Source of the DNA: Alcaligenes faecalis
GTDB lineage: Bacteria; Pseudomonadota; Gammaproteobacteria; Burkholderiales; Burkholderiaceae_B
Direction of reading: 5' to 3'
Length of the DNA: 64,000 nucleotides
NCBI RefSeq assembly: GCF_005311025.1
Contig: NZ_CP031747.1
Location: 372,001 to 436,000, forward strand
The translations under genes and the position numbers were made by a program. The notes under the pieces were generated by a model. That model made no database searches. It saw only the letters and a program-made list of their open reading frames with translations, and was not told the origin of the DNA. This document shows, piece by piece, positions 1 to 9,978 of the stretch (positions are counted from its first letter, which is position 1; each line of letters starts with the position of its first letter).

Positions 1-557
1 GGTGTCAGCATCCCGATCAGAATTTCTCTGTGTAGCACCGCTCTATGTTCATTGGTTTCGGCAGCAACCGCCAGAAAGGGCGTGTCGTTTTTGTCCTTGC
101 CCCCCCAGACATAGGCCAGCCGCAGGCTTTGATCATCCAGAATAACGTCCCGGTAGCGCAGTAGGTCGGTGTCATATCCCCAACTGTCGGGAACCGGCAA
201 ATTCGCGTTGCCAGCCAGTGGCTCGCCATTGGCATCGCGGATTTGCCATAGCGTAGGGGTCGGGCTTTCCTGACGCAAAATTGTCTGTGCCCCGTGCGAT
301 AAATGGATGGGCTGGCTCAGATCCTGATGGCTGATTTCCACCCGCAACAAGTCCAGGTGATCGCGCAAGGTGCGGTCGTAGGGGGAGTTCGCAATGTGCT
401 GGGCGATGAAGTAGGTAATGACAATGCCTACCGTCCACAGCAGAAACAAAGGCCCGAAAATCCAGATCATGATCTTGTGGATGAGCGGGCGCGGTGCGAC
501 ACGCTTGCTTTTGGCAGGCGCAGCCGTGTTGTGGGATGGGGGCGTAGCGTGCTGCAT
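1..557 (-). CDS. Sensor histidine kinase, N-terminal part (cut by window edge)
   Basis: The minus-strand frame opens with ATG at 557 and stays open to base 1, giving about 185 residues of the N-terminus. After a basic start (AKSKRVAPRPL) there is one membrane segment at about residues 30-50, then a periplasmic region (ANSPYDRTLRDHLDLLR) that fits the 2CSK_N sensor domain of TctE/QseC-type kinases. The HisKA and ATPase domains would lie beyond base 1. It starts 10 bases after the stop of the response regulator, so the two form an operon. The sensed signal cannot be told from this fragment; TctE-like tricarboxylate sensing is only one option. Confidence 0.85.
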   Translation of the reverse strand, partial: MQHATPPSHNTAAPAKSKRVAPRPLIHKIMIWIFGPLFLLWTVGIVITYFIAQHIANSPYDRTLRDHLDLLRVEISHQDLSQPIHLSHGAQTILRQESPTPTLWQIRDANGEPLAGNANLPVPDSWGYDTDLLRYRDVILDDQSLRLAYVWGGKDKNDTPFLAVAAETNEHRAVLHREILIGMLT

Positions 558-567
558 GGACGATCCT

Positions 568-1257
568 TTAGGCTGGAGCGTCTTCTCGCAGTTTTTCCGG
601 TTCCAGACAGTATCCCAGACCACGCACGGTCAGGATGCGTACGCCGCTAGGCTCCAGTTTTTTGCGCAGGCGGTGGATATAGACCTCGATGGCGTTAGGG
701 GTGACTTCCTCACCCCACTCACAGAGCAGATCCACAAACTGGTTCTTGCTGATCATGCGACCGCTGCGCGACAGGAAAATCTCCAGCAAGCTGGTTTCAC
801 GCGCCGACAGCTCCAGGGGCTGATTGTCTATATAAGCCATGCGACCTTTCAGGTCGAAGCTCAAGCGCTTGTGATGCAGCAAGGCGCTGCTGGTGCCGGT
901 ACTGCGACGCGTCAGGGCGCGTACACGGGCTTCCAGCTCGGTCAGGGCAAAGGGTTTGGACATATAGTCGTCCGCGCCCAGGTCCAGACCGCGCACGCGC
1001 TGTTCTACGGTGTCGCTGGCTGTCAGAATCAGTACGGGGAGCGTGTCCTGACGCTGTCGGATAGACTGCAGCACCGACAGGCCGGGCTTTTTGGGCAGGT
1101 CCAGATCCAGGATCAGAAGGTCAAAGCTTTGCAGCTGCAAGGCCGAGTCGGCGCTATCGCCATCGTGCACGACGTCAACCGCATAGCCTTCGTAGCGTAA
1201 GGAGCGAGAAAGTCCATCCGCGAGAATACTGTCGTCTTCAGCTATGAGTATGCGCAT
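568..1257 (-). CDS. OmpR/PhoB-family response regulator (TctD/QseB-like)
   Basis: This 229-residue protein has an N-terminal receiver domain: acidic pocket in MRILIAEDD, phospho-acceptor Asp in LLILDLDLP, Thr in ILTA, and Lys in MSKPF. A C-terminal winged-helix DNA-binding domain follows (VYIHRLRKKL, VRGLGYCL). The start at 1257 is chosen because the receiver begins there; an upstream ATG at 1296 would add 13 unrelated residues. It lies upstream of the sensor kinase in the same operon and should be phosphorylated by it. The specific regulon is unknown. Confidence 0.9.
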   Translation of the reverse strand: MRILIAEDDSILADGLSRSLRYEGYAVDVVHDGDSADSALQLQSFDLLILDLDLPKKPGLSVLQSIRQRQDTLPVLILTASDTVEQRVRGLDLGADDYMSKPFALTELEARVRALTRRSTGTSSALLHHKRLSFDLKGRMAYIDNQPLELSARETSLLEIFLSRSGRMISKNQFVDLLCEWGEEVTPNAIEVYIHRLRKKLEPSGVRILTVRGLGYCLEPEKLREDAPA

Positions 1258-1356
1258 GACCCTACACAAACAGATGATTGAATGGCTGTTCGGCATTGTT
1301 GCACAAGGCTGTAAGGCTGGTCAGTAGGGGATAACGATGGCGGCTAGTTAATTTAT

Positions 1357-1386
1357 TTGAATATCTGTGTATATATACAGTATAAT
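1357..1386 (+). promoter_or_regulatory. Sigma-70 promoter of recA
   Basis: A -35 hexamer TTGAAT (1357-1362) and a perfect -10 TATAAT (1381-1386) are separated by 18 bases, which are filled almost entirely by the LexA box. Transcription would start near 1393, about 70 bases before the recA ATG. The arrangement explains SOS control: bound LexA covers the spacer and blocks RNA polymerase. Confidence 0.85.
1365..1380. promoter_or_regulatory. LexA (SOS) box
   Basis: The sequence CTGTGTATATATACAG fits the CTGT-N8-ACAG SOS-box consensus exactly, with an alternating AT core as in strong LexA sites. It sits between the -35 and -10 elements upstream of recA. This is a direct motif match; LexA binding itself is inferred. 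Confidence 0.92.
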
Positions 1387-1463
1387 TTGATGCAATAATT
1401 AGGTTTGATTTTTAATTGCCGTGCCCGTCCGTTGGGGCGCCATTCCACAGTCAAGGATTTTTC

Positions 1464-2546
1464 ATGGACGATAAAAACAGCAAAGCAGTGGCCTCGGAAC
1501 GTTCCAAAGCGCTGGCCGCCGCTCTGTCGCAAATCGAAAAGCAGTTCGGCAAGGGTTCGATCATGCGTTATGGCGACGACAACGTCGAGCATGACATCCA
1601 GGTGGTCTCCACGGGTTCCTTGGGTCTGGACATTGCTTTGGGCGTCGGTGGTCTGCCACGTGGTCGCGTTATTGAAATTTACGGCCCGGAATCTTCGGGT
1701 AAAACCACGCTGACCCTGCAAGTGATTGCAGAGATGCAAAAGCTCAAAGGCACATGTGCCTTTATTGACGCCGAACACGCGCTGGACGTGCAATATGCTC
1801 AAAAACTGGGCGTGAACCTGGGCGATCTGTTGATCTCCCAGCCTGATACCGGCGAGCAGGCTCTGGAAATTACCGAAGCCCTGGTGCGTTCGGGTTCGGT
1901 AGACCTGATCGTTATCGACTCGGTGGCCGCCTTGACTCCCAAGGCTGAAATCGAAGGCGATATGGGCGATTCCTTGCCTGGTCTGCAGGCCCGTCTGATG
2001 AGCCAGGCCCTGCGTAAATTGACGGCCACCATCAAACGCGCTAACTGCATGGTCATCTTCATTAACCAGATCCGTATGAAGATTGGCGTCATGTTCGGCA
2101 ACCCTGAAACCACCACGGGTGGTAACGCGCTGAAGTTTTACTCCTCCGTGCGTCTGGATATTCGCCGTATCGGTTCCATCAAGCGTGGCGACGAAATGGT
2201 GGGTAACGAGACCCGCGTTAAAGTGGTCAAGAACAAGGTTGCGCCTCCTTTCAAGCAAACCGAATTCGACATTATGTATGGCAGCGGTATTTCCCGCGAA
2301 GGCGAGATTATCGATCTGGGCGTACAAACTGGCGTGGTCGACAAGGCAGGTGCCTGGTATAGCTACGACGGCAACCGCATTGGTCAGGGTAAGGACAATG
2401 TGCGCGAATTCCTGAAAGAGCGCCCCGAGTTGGCCCGCGAAATCGAAAACAAAGTGCGTGAAAAGCTGGGCGTTGCCCTGATGAGCGCTGCTGTCAGCCG
2501 TCCAGCCGCTGCTTCTGTGGTTGATCCGGCCGAGGGAGAAGTCTGA
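1464..2546 (+). CDS. recA: Recombinase RecA
   Basis: RecA (360 residues, usual family length about 350) forms ATP-dependent filaments on single-stranded DNA, drives strand exchange and triggers LexA self-cleavage. Visible are the Walker A motif (GPESSGKTT), the hydrophobic Walker B strand ([12 protein letters not shown]), the L1/L2 DNA-binding region ([20 protein letters not shown]) and the NKVAPPF segment. The start MDDKNSK at 1464 follows an AAGGA ribosome-binding site; the open frame runs further upstream but carries no family sequence. Expression is SOS-controlled through the LexA box about 85 bases upstream. recX follows with overlapping stop and start. Confidence 0.98.
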   Translation: MDDKNSKAVASERSKALAAALSQIEKQFGKGSIMRYGDDNVEHDIQVVSTGSLGLDIALGVGGLPRGRVIEIYGPESSGKTTLTLQVIAEMQKLKGTCAFIDAEHALDVQYAQKLGVNLGDLLISQPDTGEQALEITEALVRSGSVDLIVIDSVAALTPKAEIEGDMGDSLPGLQARLMSQALRKLTATIKRANCMVIFINQIRMKIGVMFGNPETTTGGNALKFYSSVRLDIRRIGSIKRGDEMVGNETRVKVVKNKVAPPFKQTEFDIMYGSGISREGEIIDLGVQTGVVDKAGAWYSYDGNRIGQGKDNVREFLKERPELAREIENKVREKLGVALMSAAVSRPAAASVVDPAEGEV

Positions 2547-3178
2547 TTTTTCCCCCAGAGTTCGATGACGAACCCTTTGAGACAGACCCGGAGGAAATCC
2601 GGGAACGTAAACAAGCTCAAAGGGAGCGCGTTGCTGCGCTTTCTGCCCGGCCCACTCGGGCGGGCAGAAACGTAGAAGAAAGCTCGGGTGATGATGCTCC
2701 GGCTGCGGAAAAGAAAGCTCCGTCCAAACGGCCGGGGCTGTCTCTTAAAGCCAGAGCGTTGAATTTTTTATCCCGACGCGAATACTCGCGCCTGGAGTTG
2801 GGCCGCCGTCTGGCACCCCATGCAGAAACCGCTGAAGAAGTGGAAGCTTTGCTCGACGCCCTGGTCGAACAGAAATGGCTGTCCAACGAGCGCTTCGCAC
2901 ATAGTGTCGTCAATCGCCGTGCCTCGCGTGTGGGCACCCGAGTCATTCTGCAAGAACTGCGCCAGCATGGCGTGGATGTGGAACAGACCGAAATCATCAA
3001 AGAAGAATTGATGGCGACCGAACTGGAACGGGCCAAGCACGTGTGGAGCAAGAAATTCAGTGCGCCGCCCGATGATCCCCGCAGTTACGCCAAACAATAT
3101 CGCTTCATGGCCAGCCGAGGCTTCTCGGGCCGTATCTTGCAGCAGATTCTGGGTGATTGGGAAGACGATCCGGCTTGA
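2546..3178 (+). CDS. recX: Regulatory protein RecX
   Basis: RecX binds RecA and limits its filament extension and ATPase. The family core is clear: first helix ALNFLSRREYSRLELGRRL, then the repeated three-helix units ending at FSGRILQQILGDW. The start is odd. No ATG or GTG lies in frame between an in-frame TGA at 2522 and the conserved core; the first conventional start is TTG at 2759, inside the first conserved helix. The frame is open back to the recA stop, and an ATT at 2546 (or CTG at 2543) sits just after GGGAGAAG, a good ribosome-binding site. The coordinates given assume ATT and 210 residues; a caller may report 2759-3178 (139 residues). Confidence 0.9.
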   Translation: MFPPEFDDEPFETDPEEIRERKQAQRERVAALSARPTRAGRNVEESSGDDAPAAEKKAPSKRPGLSLKARALNFLSRREYSRLELGRRLAPHAETAEEVEALLDALVEQKWLSNERFAHSVVNRRASRVGTRVILQELRQHGVDVEQTEIIKEELMATELERAKHVWSKKFSAPPDDPRSYAKQYRFMASRGFSGRILQQILGDWEDDPA

Positions 3179-3345
3179 ATAAGCTATCTGCAATGCTTCG
3201 TTTTGCTGTGTTTCTTGCTTGTCTGCTGCCGCTATCAAAAAACGTGGTCTCTCTCGTTCAAGGTGGCATGAGCCCGCCCGCCTGTACTTTTCCTCTATCT
3301 ATATAGTGCTTGCAACAGAGTTTTGCCATGCCATTGCTAAATGGC

Positions 3346-4266
3346 TCAAGACTGCGCCGCCACGATTCCTTGCAGGCTTTTGAAGCAGGTCTCTCGTGCC
3401 TGTGCCAAAAAGGCCTGCACATAGTCCGCTTGTAAATCTTCACTACGTACCGTGGCGTATAGCGTGCGCCAGATACCGTGCTCTCCCAAACGGCAAGTGC
3501 GAATCGAGGCCGGGTTCAAGAACTCCGTCAAGGCCCAGTTTGGCAACGCCGTCACACCACGCTGGCTGGCAACCAGTTGCACGATCATGGGCGTTAGCTC
3601 GGCCTGCCGAATCGCAGCGGGCTCCACATCGGCTGGCGTCAGGAACTGCGTAAAAATATCCAGACGATTGCGTTCTACCGGGTAGGTAATCAGAACCTGA
3701 TCGGTCAATTGAAAAGGTTCCACATAGCGGTACTGCGACAAGGGGTGCTGGTTGGAGACAGCCAGCACCAGCTCGTAGCGAAACAGGGGTTCGTAATGGA
3801 CAGCCGGATTGTCCTGCGGGTCCGAGGTGATCACCACATCCAGATCCCCACGCATCAAGGCGGGCAAGGGCGCAAAGGAAAAAGCCGCGCTCAAGTCCAG
3901 CGTGACGTCAGGCCATTGCTGCCTGAATGCGTCCAGTGCTGGCATCAGCCATTGAAAGCAGGAGTGGCAATCAATGGCCACATGCAGGCGTCCCGTGCGT
4001 CCGGCGGCCAGTCTTTGCAAATCGCGCTCGGTGGCGCGTACACGCGGAAGGATGTCATCGGCCAGCGTCAGGATACGCAGAGCGGCGGTGGTCAGGCGGG
4101 CAGGGCGGGTGCGGCGGTTCAGCAATTGCACTTGAAGCCGCACTTCCAGGTCGCGGAGCTGGTGCGAGAGGGCGGACTGCGTAACATGCAGGCGCTCGGC
4201 GGCTTCTTGCAAGCTGCCGCTGTCGCGGATGGCGCTCAGGGTTTCGAGATGGCGGATTTCAAGCAT
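3346..4266 (-). CDS. metR: LysR-family regulator MetR
   Basis: This is a 306-residue LysR-type regulator with an N-terminal winged helix (MLEIRHLETL ... ALSHQLRDLE) and a C-terminal effector domain carrying the IDCHSCFQWLMPAL segment typical of MetR, which senses homocysteine. It is transcribed divergently from metE, the classic MetR target, 117 bases away. MetR would activate metE and repress itself. The assignment rests on sequence pattern plus this neighbour. Confidence 0.93.
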   Translation of the reverse strand: MLEIRHLETLSAIRDSGSLQEAAERLHVTQSALSHQLRDLEVRLQVQLLNRRTRPARLTTAALRILTLADDILPRVRATERDLQRLAAGRTGRLHVAIDCHSCFQWLMPALDAFRQQWPDVTLDLSAAFSFAPLPALMRGDLDVVITSDPQDNPAVHYEPLFRYELVLAVSNQHPLSQYRYVEPFQLTDQVLITYPVERNRLDIFTQFLTPADVEPAAIRQAELTPMIVQLVASQRGVTALPNWALTEFLNPASIRTCRLGEHGIWRTLYATVRSEDLQADYVQAFLAQARETCFKSLQGIVAAQS

Positions 4267-4299
4267 GTTGAGGAAAACTCATGATTAGCATGGTGTATT

Positions 4300-4312
4300 T
4301 GATTTTTTTTCA
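4300..4312. promoter_or_regulatory. Candidate MetR operator
   Basis: TGATTTTTTTTCA differs at one position from the MetR consensus TGAA-N5-TTCA and lies inside the longer dyad TTTGA-N7-TCAAA. It is in the metR-metE divergent intergenic region, about 70 bases before the metE ATG, a suitable place for activation. Confidence 0.65.
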
Positions 4313-4383
4313 AATAAGTATACAGGCACAATAGATTTCAAGCGCCTGATACGGGCCTTTTATTTCTAATTTATGGGCTTACT

Positions 4384-6678
4384 ATGACTATTATTCATAA
4401 TCTGGGTTTTCCTCGCATGGGCACGCAGCGCGAATTGAAGCGCTCTTTGGAAGCCTATTGGGCCGGTCAGGTAAGCCAGCAAGAGCTTTTGGAAACAGGC
4501 AAAGCCTTGCGCGCCCAGCATTGGGGTTTGCAAGGCAAGGCTGGGCTGGATACGGTACCTGTGGGCGATTTTGCCTGGTATGACCAGATTCTGGAGTGGA
4601 GCACCTTGCTGGGAGCGGTTCCTGCCCGTTTCGGCCAGGCCGAAAATGCACCCGTGTCATTGGATACCTTGTTTCGCATGGCGCGTGGCCGTGCGCCCAG
4701 CGGTACCCCTGCCGCTGCTTGTGAAATGACCAAGTGGTTCGATACAAACTACCACTACATCGTGCCCGAATTCACACCAGGTCAAAGCTTCCGGATTGCC
4801 CGTGAATTCTTGTTTGAGCAGATTGAAGAGGCCAAGGCTCTGGGGCACAAGGTCAAGCCCGTGATTCCCGGACCCTTGACCTGGTTGTGGCTGGGCAAGG
4901 GCGATGCCTATGAGGGCTTGGCAGATGCGGGCAAGCTGGCCTTGCTGGATACTTTGCTGCCTGTGTATGAACAAGTGCTGGCCCGTTTCAAAGCTCAGGG
5001 TGTGGAATGGGTACAGATTGACGAGCCTGTTCTGGTTCTGGATTTGCCTCAAGCGTGGCAAGACGCCTTCCGTCGCGTCTATCAAGGTCTGAATCAATCC
5101 GGCTTGAAGCTGCTGCTGGCGACTTATTTTGATGATCTGCATGAGAACGTCGCGGTATTGAAGGATTTGCCCGTGGCGGGTGTGCATGTGGATGCGGTGC
5201 GTGCTCCGGCTGCTTTGCAGGCCGTACAAGCGGTATTGGGGCAAGACCAGGTGCTGTCTGCCGGTGTGATTTCGGGTCGGGATATTTGGCGCATCGATCT
5301 GCAAAAAACGGTTCAAGCCTTGAAGCCCTTGAAAGCGGCTTTGGGCGAGCGCCTGTGGATTGCGCCATCCTGCTCGCTGCTGCATGTCCCTGTGGATGTG
5401 CAAAGTGAAACCGGCCTGGACGCTGAATTAAAGAGCTGGCTGTCCTTTGCGGTGCAAAAACTGGATGAGCTGAAACTGTTGCAAGGATTGCTGGATGGCA
5501 CTTTGGACGAAGCGGGTCAGCAAGCGGTTCAAGCTCAGCAAGCTGCTTTGCAAACGCGCCGTGAGTCCAAGCGCACGCATAATCCTGCCGTACAAGCCCA
5601 GATGGCCAAGATTGACCAGCTCAAGCGTCAACGTACGCCCTTCGCGCAGCGTATCCAGGCCCAGCGCAACAAGCTGAAGTTACCCGCCTATCCCACCACC
5701 ACGATCGGTTCGTTTCCTCAGACCACGGAAATTCGTACTGCTCGCCGCGACTGGCGTGGGGGAGCCCTGAGTGATGCGGCTTATGAAAAAGCGATGCAGG
5801 CAGAAATCGAGCAAGTTATTCGTTTTCAGGAGCGGATCGGTCTGGACGTGCTGGTGCATGGTGAGGCCGAGCGCAACGATATGGTGGAATACTTTGGTGA
5901 ACTGCTGGGTGGTTTCGCCTTTACGCAAAACGGTTGGGTACAAAGCTACGGGTCGCGTTGCGTAAAGCCGCCTATTATCTTTGGGGATGTGTTGCGCATC
6001 ACGCCAATGAGTGTGGCCTGGTCCTCCTACGCCCAATCACTGACTGATCGGCCCGTCAAAGGCATGTTGACGGGGCCAGTGACGATGTTGCAGTGGTCTT
6101 TTGTTCGTGACGACCAGCCCCGTGCCGATACTTGCCGCCAGCTGGCTTTGGCCTTGCGGGATGAAGTTTCTGATCTGGAACAGGCCGGCATTCGTGTCAT
6201 CCAGCTGGATGAACCCGCTTTTCGTGAAGGCTTGCCGCTCCGTCAGGGTGATTGGCAGGCTTACCTGGATTGGGCGGTGGATTGCTTTCGCCTGTCCACC
6301 AGCGCGGTGTCCGATGAAACCCAGATTCACACGCATATGTGCTACTCGGAGTTCAACGACATCATGCAGTCCATTGCCGATATGGACGCGGATGTGATCA
6401 CGATTGAAACCTCGCGCTCCAATATGCTCTTGCTGGATGCTTTCGAGAATTTTGAGTATCCCAATCATATTGGCCCTGGCGTTTATGACATTCACTCGCC
6501 CAATGTGCCTGATAAGGATTGGATGGTGCGCTTGATGGGGGAGGCGGCCAAGCGCTTGCCCGCCGACCGTTTGTGGGTGAATCCCGACTGCGGTTTGAAG
6601 ACGCGGGCTTGGTCTGAAACTGAGGCTGCCTTGCTGGCTATGGTGGATGCGGCCAAAGCATTGCGGGCGGCAGCCTGA
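4384..6678 (+). CDS. metE: Cobalamin-independent methionine synthase MetE
   Basis: At 764 residues this is the full length expected for MetE, which transfers a methyl group from methyltetrahydropteroyltri-glutamate to homocysteine to make methionine. The N-terminal barrel begins with the typical [14 protein letters not shown]. The C-terminal catalytic barrel carries the zinc ligands, with His and Cys in [11 protein letters not shown] and Cys in [10 protein letters not shown], and the TTIGSFPQT motif at the domain junction. It is monocistronic, divergent from metR, and followed by a strong terminator. No cobalamin riboswitch fits in the short upstream region. Confidence 0.98.
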   Translation: MTIIHNLGFPRMGTQRELKRSLEAYWAGQVSQQELLETGKALRAQHWGLQGKAGLDTVPVGDFAWYDQILEWSTLLGAVPARFGQAENAPVSLDTLFRMARGRAPSGTPAAACEMTKWFDTNYHYIVPEFTPGQSFRIAREFLFEQIEEAKALGHKVKPVIPGPLTWLWLGKGDAYEGLADAGKLALLDTLLPVYEQVLARFKAQGVEWVQIDEPVLVLDLPQAWQDAFRRVYQGLNQSGLKLLLATYFDDLHENVAVLKDLPVAGVHVDAVRAPAALQAVQAVLGQDQVLSAGVISGRDIWRIDLQKTVQALKPLKAALGERLWIAPSCSLLHVPVDVQSETGLDAELKSWLSFAVQKLDELKLLQGLLDGTLDEAGQQAVQAQQAALQTRRESKRTHNPAVQAQMAKIDQLKRQRTPFAQRIQAQRNKLKLPAYPTTTIGSFPQTTEIRTARRDWRGGALSDAAYEKAMQAEIEQVIRFQERIGLDVLVHGEAERNDMVEYFGELLGGFAFTQNGWVQSYGSRCVKPPIIFGDVLRITPMSVAWSSYAQSLTDRPVKGMLTGPVTMLQWSFVRDDQPRADTCRQLALALRDEVSDLEQAGIRVIQLDEPAFREGLPLRQGDWQAYLDWAVDCFRLSTSAVSDETQIHTHMCYSEFNDIMQSIADMDADVITIETSRSNMLLLDAFENFEYPNHIGPGVYDIHSPNVPDKDWMVRLMGEAAKRLPADRLWVNPDCGLKTRAWSETEAALLAMVDAAKALRAAA

Positions 6679-6765
6679 TTTGGTGCAGGCTTAAAATAAG
6701 CCGCTTGAATAGATTGACAGGGCAGGGCGCTTTTCGTCCTGCTGCCTGATTTCCCAGGCTGGATG

Positions 6766-6797
6766 AAAACGACCGCCCGTCAGGTGGTCGTTTTTTT
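6766..6797 (+). terminator. Rho-independent terminator after metE
   Basis: The stem AAAACGACC / GGTCGTTTT is followed directly by a T run (6791-6797). It lies about 90 bases after the metE stop. Confidence 0.85.
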
Positions 6798-6950
6798 CAT
6801 GCAAATTTGGTATACCGTAGGATCGACGCCGCGTAGATCCTGTGTTTGGCCCGCTTGGGATGCGCTTACAGATTATGTAAGTGGCTGATACGGAACATAC
6901 GAGGTGCGTTATACTTGATCAGTTTCAATCTTGCCGCCCCGTTCATATCA

Positions 6951-7529
6951 ATGCCTTTGCCCCCGCCGTCCGTCGCCCGTGAACCATTGCATACGCGTAC
7001 CATCACGGTAGAGTCGTTTGCACGGGAAGATGGCCTCTGGGACCTGGAGGCCTCGCTGCTGGATGTGAAGTCCTACGACTTTCCCATACGCAACGGCCAA
7101 ACCCATAAGGCAGGTGATCCTGTCCACCTGATGCATCTGCGTATCACTATCGATAGCAGCTTTGCCATTGTGGATGCCGTGGCGGTCTACGATGCAGCCC
7201 CTTACCAGGACAACTGTTCGTCCATTGCGGACGCCTACCAGAAGTTGGTGGGCCTGAATTTGCTCAAGCAGTTTCGTCAGGGTGTCAAAGAGCGCTTTGG
7301 GCGTTCGGCTGGCTGTACGCACATGAGCGAGCTGGCACAAGTGTTGCCAACCGCCGCCGTACAAACCATGGCCGGGCGACGTCGCAGCAGCGGGGAATCA
7401 GAGATTTATCGCACCGACAAGCAGCCTTTCCATCTGGATGGCTGTCATGCCTTGCGTTTGAGCGGTCCCGTGGTTGAGGAGTTTTATCCCGTCTGGTATC
7501 GACCTAAAGTCACAGACGGGGTGGATTAG
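6951..7529 (+). CDS. DUF2889 family protein
   Basis: This 192-residue protein has the pattern of DUF2889, a widespread family of unknown function in beta- and other proteobacteria. Conserved segments include HTRTITVESFAREDGLWDLEA near the start, the YDAAPYQDNC stretch, and GRSAGCTHMSELAQ with conserved Cys and His residues that could bind a metal. No signal peptide or membrane segment is seen. The start at 6951 is chosen because the family begins there; an open frame extends 35 codons upstream without similarity. It is a stand-alone gene before sucC. Confidence 0.85.
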   Translation: MPLPPPSVAREPLHTRTITVESFAREDGLWDLEASLLDVKSYDFPIRNGQTHKAGDPVHLMHLRITIDSSFAIVDAVAVYDAAPYQDNCSSIADAYQKLVGLNLLKQFRQGVKERFGRSAGCTHMSELAQVLPTAAVQTMAGRRRSSGESEIYRTDKQPFHLDGCHALRLSGPVVEEFYPVWYRPKVTDGVD

Positions 7530-7613
7530 TTTTTTGTTTTAGTCAGGTCTCGGGCTCAGGCCTGGAGTTCCTGCCTTCTTTTTTTATTGTGTTTTTAGAC
7601 TGACAGGTATCAC

Positions 7614-8774
7614 ATGAAAATTCACGAATATCAGGGCAAAGCACTGCTTAAGCAGTTTGGCGTTGCCGTGCCACGCGGAATTCCTGCCTTCTCCGTCGAT
7701 GAAGCGGTTGCAGCTGCGCAGGAGCTGGGTGGCTCTGTGTGGGTTGTCAAAGCCCAGATTCACGCCGGTGGCCGTGGCAAGGGCGGTGGCGTCAAGCTGG
7801 CTCGCTCGATGGACGAAGTGCGTCAACTGGCCTCGGAAATCCTGGGCATGCAGCTGATCACTCACCAAACTGGCCCTGAAGGCCAGAAAGTGGGTCGCCT
7901 GCTGATCGAGGAAGGCGCGGACATCAAGAAGGAATACTACGTCGGTATCGTTACCGACCGTGCTACCCAGCGCGTGGCCGTGATGGCTTCCAGCGAAGGC
8001 GGCATGGAAATTGAAGAAGTGGCCGAGCGCGACCCCGACGCCATTCTGAAAGAATTCGTGGACCCTGCTGTTGGCCTGACCAACGAGCAAGCCACCAAGC
8101 TGGCTCGCGGTATCGGCGTTCCTGACGCTTCGATCGAAAAAGCCGTTGCTGAATTCCAGAAGCTGTACAAGTGCTACACCGAAACCGACGCTGAACTGGC
8201 CGAGATCAACCCTCTGATCCTGACCGGCTCGGGCGACATCATCGCTCTGGACGCCAAGTTCAACTTCGACGGCAACGCTTTGTTCCGTCACCCCGATATC
8301 GTGGCTTTCCGTGACCTGGCTGAAGAAGATCCTGCTGAAGTTGAAGCCAGCAAGTACGACCTGGCCTACATCCAGCTGGACGGCAACATTGGCTGCCTGG
8401 TGAACGGTGCCGGTCTGGCCATGGCGACCATGGACACCATCAAGCTGTTTGGCGGCGAGCCTGCCAACTTCCTGGACGTGGGCGGTGGCGCTACGGCCGA
8501 AAAAGTTACTGAAGCCTTCAAGATCATGTTGGCCAACAAGGGCGTCAAAGCCATTCTGGTTAACATCTTCGGCGGCATCATGCGCTGCGACGTGATCGCT
8601 GAAGGCGTGATCGCTGCGTGCAAGGCCGTCAACCTGAACGTGCCTCTGGTGGTACGCATGAAGGGTACCAACGAAGAGCTGGGCAAGAAAATGCTGGCCG
8701 ATTCCGGTCTGCCCATCATCAGTGCTGACACCATGGCCGAAGCGGCGACTGCTGTTGTCGCTGCCGCCAAGTAA
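7614..8774 (+). CDS. sucC: Succinyl-CoA synthetase beta subunit SucC
   Basis: SucC (386 residues, family length about 388) is the ADP-forming subunit of the TCA-cycle enzyme that makes ATP or GTP from succinyl-CoA. It starts with the conserved [17 protein letters not shown], has the ATP-grasp nucleotide-binding region ([19 protein letters not shown]), the [13 protein letters not shown] metal-site motif and the C-terminal [13 protein letters not shown] loop. sucD follows after 21 bases, forming a standard two-gene operon. Confidence 0.98.
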   Translation: MKIHEYQGKALLKQFGVAVPRGIPAFSVDEAVAAAQELGGSVWVVKAQIHAGGRGKGGGVKLARSMDEVRQLASEILGMQLITHQTGPEGQKVGRLLIEEGADIKKEYYVGIVTDRATQRVAVMASSEGGMEIEEVAERDPDAILKEFVDPAVGLTNEQATKLARGIGVPDASIEKAVAEFQKLYKCYTETDAELAEINPLILTGSGDIIALDAKFNFDGNALFRHPDIVAFRDLAEEDPAEVEASKYDLAYIQLDGNIGCLVNGAGLAMATMDTIKLFGGEPANFLDVGGGATAEKVTEAFKIMLANKGVKAILVNIFGGIMRCDVIAEGVIAACKAVNLNVPLVVRMKGTNEELGKKMLADSGLPIISADTMAEAATAVVAAAK

Positions 8775-8795
8775 GAAAAGGTTGAGGATTAGCAA

Positions 8796-9677
8796 ATGTC
8801 GATTCTGATCAATAAAGACACCAAAGTCATCACGCAAGGGATCACCGGCAAGACCGGCCAGTTCCACACCCGCATGTGCCGTGAATACGGTAACGGCATG
8901 GAAGCCTTTGTGGCTGGCGTGAACCCCAAGCGTGCTGGTGAGGATTTCGAAGGTGTACCTATTTACGCCTCCGTGTCCGACGCCAAGGCTGAAACTGGCG
9001 CAACTGTGTCGGTTATCTACGTCCCCCCCGCAGGTGCTGCGGCTGCCATCTGGGAAGCTGTTGAAGCTGACCTGGACCTGGTTATCTGCATTACCGAAGG
9101 CATCCCTGTTCGCGACATGCTGGAAGTTCGCAACCGCATGCGCGCAGAAAACCGCAAAACCCTGTTGTTGGGCCCGAACTGCCCCGGTCTGATCACTCCT
9201 GACGAGCTGAAGATCGGTATCATGCCCGGCCACATTCACCGCAAGGGCCGCATCGGTGTGGTCAGCCGCTCCGGCACGCTGACATACGAAGCCGTTGCTC
9301 AAGTAACCGAACTGGGTCTGGGTCAATCCTCGGCTGTCGGTATCGGTGGCGACCCAATCAACGGTCTGAAGCACATCGACGTGCTCAAGATGTTCAACGA
9401 CGATCCTGATACCGATGCCGTTATCATGATTGGCGAGATCGGCGGTCCAGACGAAGTCAACGCGGCTTTGTGGGCTAAAGACAATATGACCAAGCCTGTT
9501 GTTGGCTTTATCGCTGGTGTGACAGCGCCTCCCGGAAAACGCATGGGTCACGCCGGTGCCCTGATCTCCGGTGGTGCCGACACGGCCGACGCCAAGCTGG
9601 AAGTGATGGAAGCTTGCGGTATTCGTACCACTCGCAACCCGTCCGAAATGGGCAAGCTGCTCAAAGAAGTGCTGTAA
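8796..9677 (+). CDS. sucD: Succinyl-CoA synthetase alpha subunit SucD
   Basis: The alpha subunit (293 residues) carries the CoA-binding Rossmann domain (TKVITQGITGKTGQFHT) and the GHAGALISGG active-site loop, whose His is phosphorylated during catalysis. It pairs with SucC directly upstream. The sucCD pair is closed by a short GC-rich hairpin. Confidence 0.98.
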   Translation: MSILINKDTKVITQGITGKTGQFHTRMCREYGNGMEAFVAGVNPKRAGEDFEGVPIYASVSDAKAETGATVSVIYVPPAGAAAAIWEAVEADLDLVICITEGIPVRDMLEVRNRMRAENRKTLLLGPNCPGLITPDELKIGIMPGHIHRKGRIGVVSRSGTLTYEAVAQVTELGLGQSSAVGIGGDPINGLKHIDVLKMFNDDPDTDAVIMIGEIGGPDEVNAALWAKDNMTKPVVGFIAGVTAPPGKRMGHAGALISGGADTADAKLEVMEACGIRTTRNPSEMGKLLKEVL

Positions 9678-9691
9678 ATAGTAGTACCGGG

Positions 9692-9713
9692 GCCCGCTTT
9701 GGCGGGCTCTTTG
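9692..9713 (+). terminator. Terminator-like hairpin after sucD
   Basis: The perfect stem GCCCGC-TTTG-GCGGGC begins 14 bases after the sucD stop. The trailing T-tract (CTCTTTG) is weak, so termination may be partial. Confidence 0.65.
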
Positions 9714-9978
9714 TCTGGCTGCCCTGTGCAGCCGGGCAAAATTGGCCAGCCGGTTTCGTCAAGAAAAACACCACAACCCGGCGCATTCCTTCCCGAATCT
9801 GGCCAGCCTGATCATGCTCAAACGAATCAAGTAAGAAAAAGAAGCCCCGATGTTGCGCAGGCTAGGATTAGTTTGCTGCTTTAAGGGGCATTGTTGTCTT
9901 GGGACAGCCTGGCGACAGAAAAAGAACGTTTGTCCCGCGGCTGGGAAGAGAACTCACGTTTAGCTATACGGGAACGAA
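9714..9978 (+). other. Leader region of the terC-hemC operon, no gene seen
   Basis: This 265-base stretch before the TerC gene holds no convincing reading frame. It contains an inverted repeat GCCCC (9844-9848) / GGGGC (9885-9889) and a second short pairing region near 9890-9935, so the leader may fold. TerC genes are often controlled by the manganese-sensing yybP-ykoY riboswitch, but its hallmark GGGGAGUA loop is not present here. Promoter and regulator are therefore unknown. Confidence 0.4.

Noticed and set aside
7584-9551. Long 655-codon open frame on the minus strand across sucC and sucD
   Set aside because: It is a codon-bias shadow of the highly conserved sucCD genes; the His/Gln/Asn-rich product matches nothing.
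9840-9978. yybP-ykoY manganese riboswitch before the TerC gene
   Set aside because: The region has GGGGCATTG where the motif requires GGGGAGUA, and the second conserved loop could not be found, so it was reported only as an unexplained leader.
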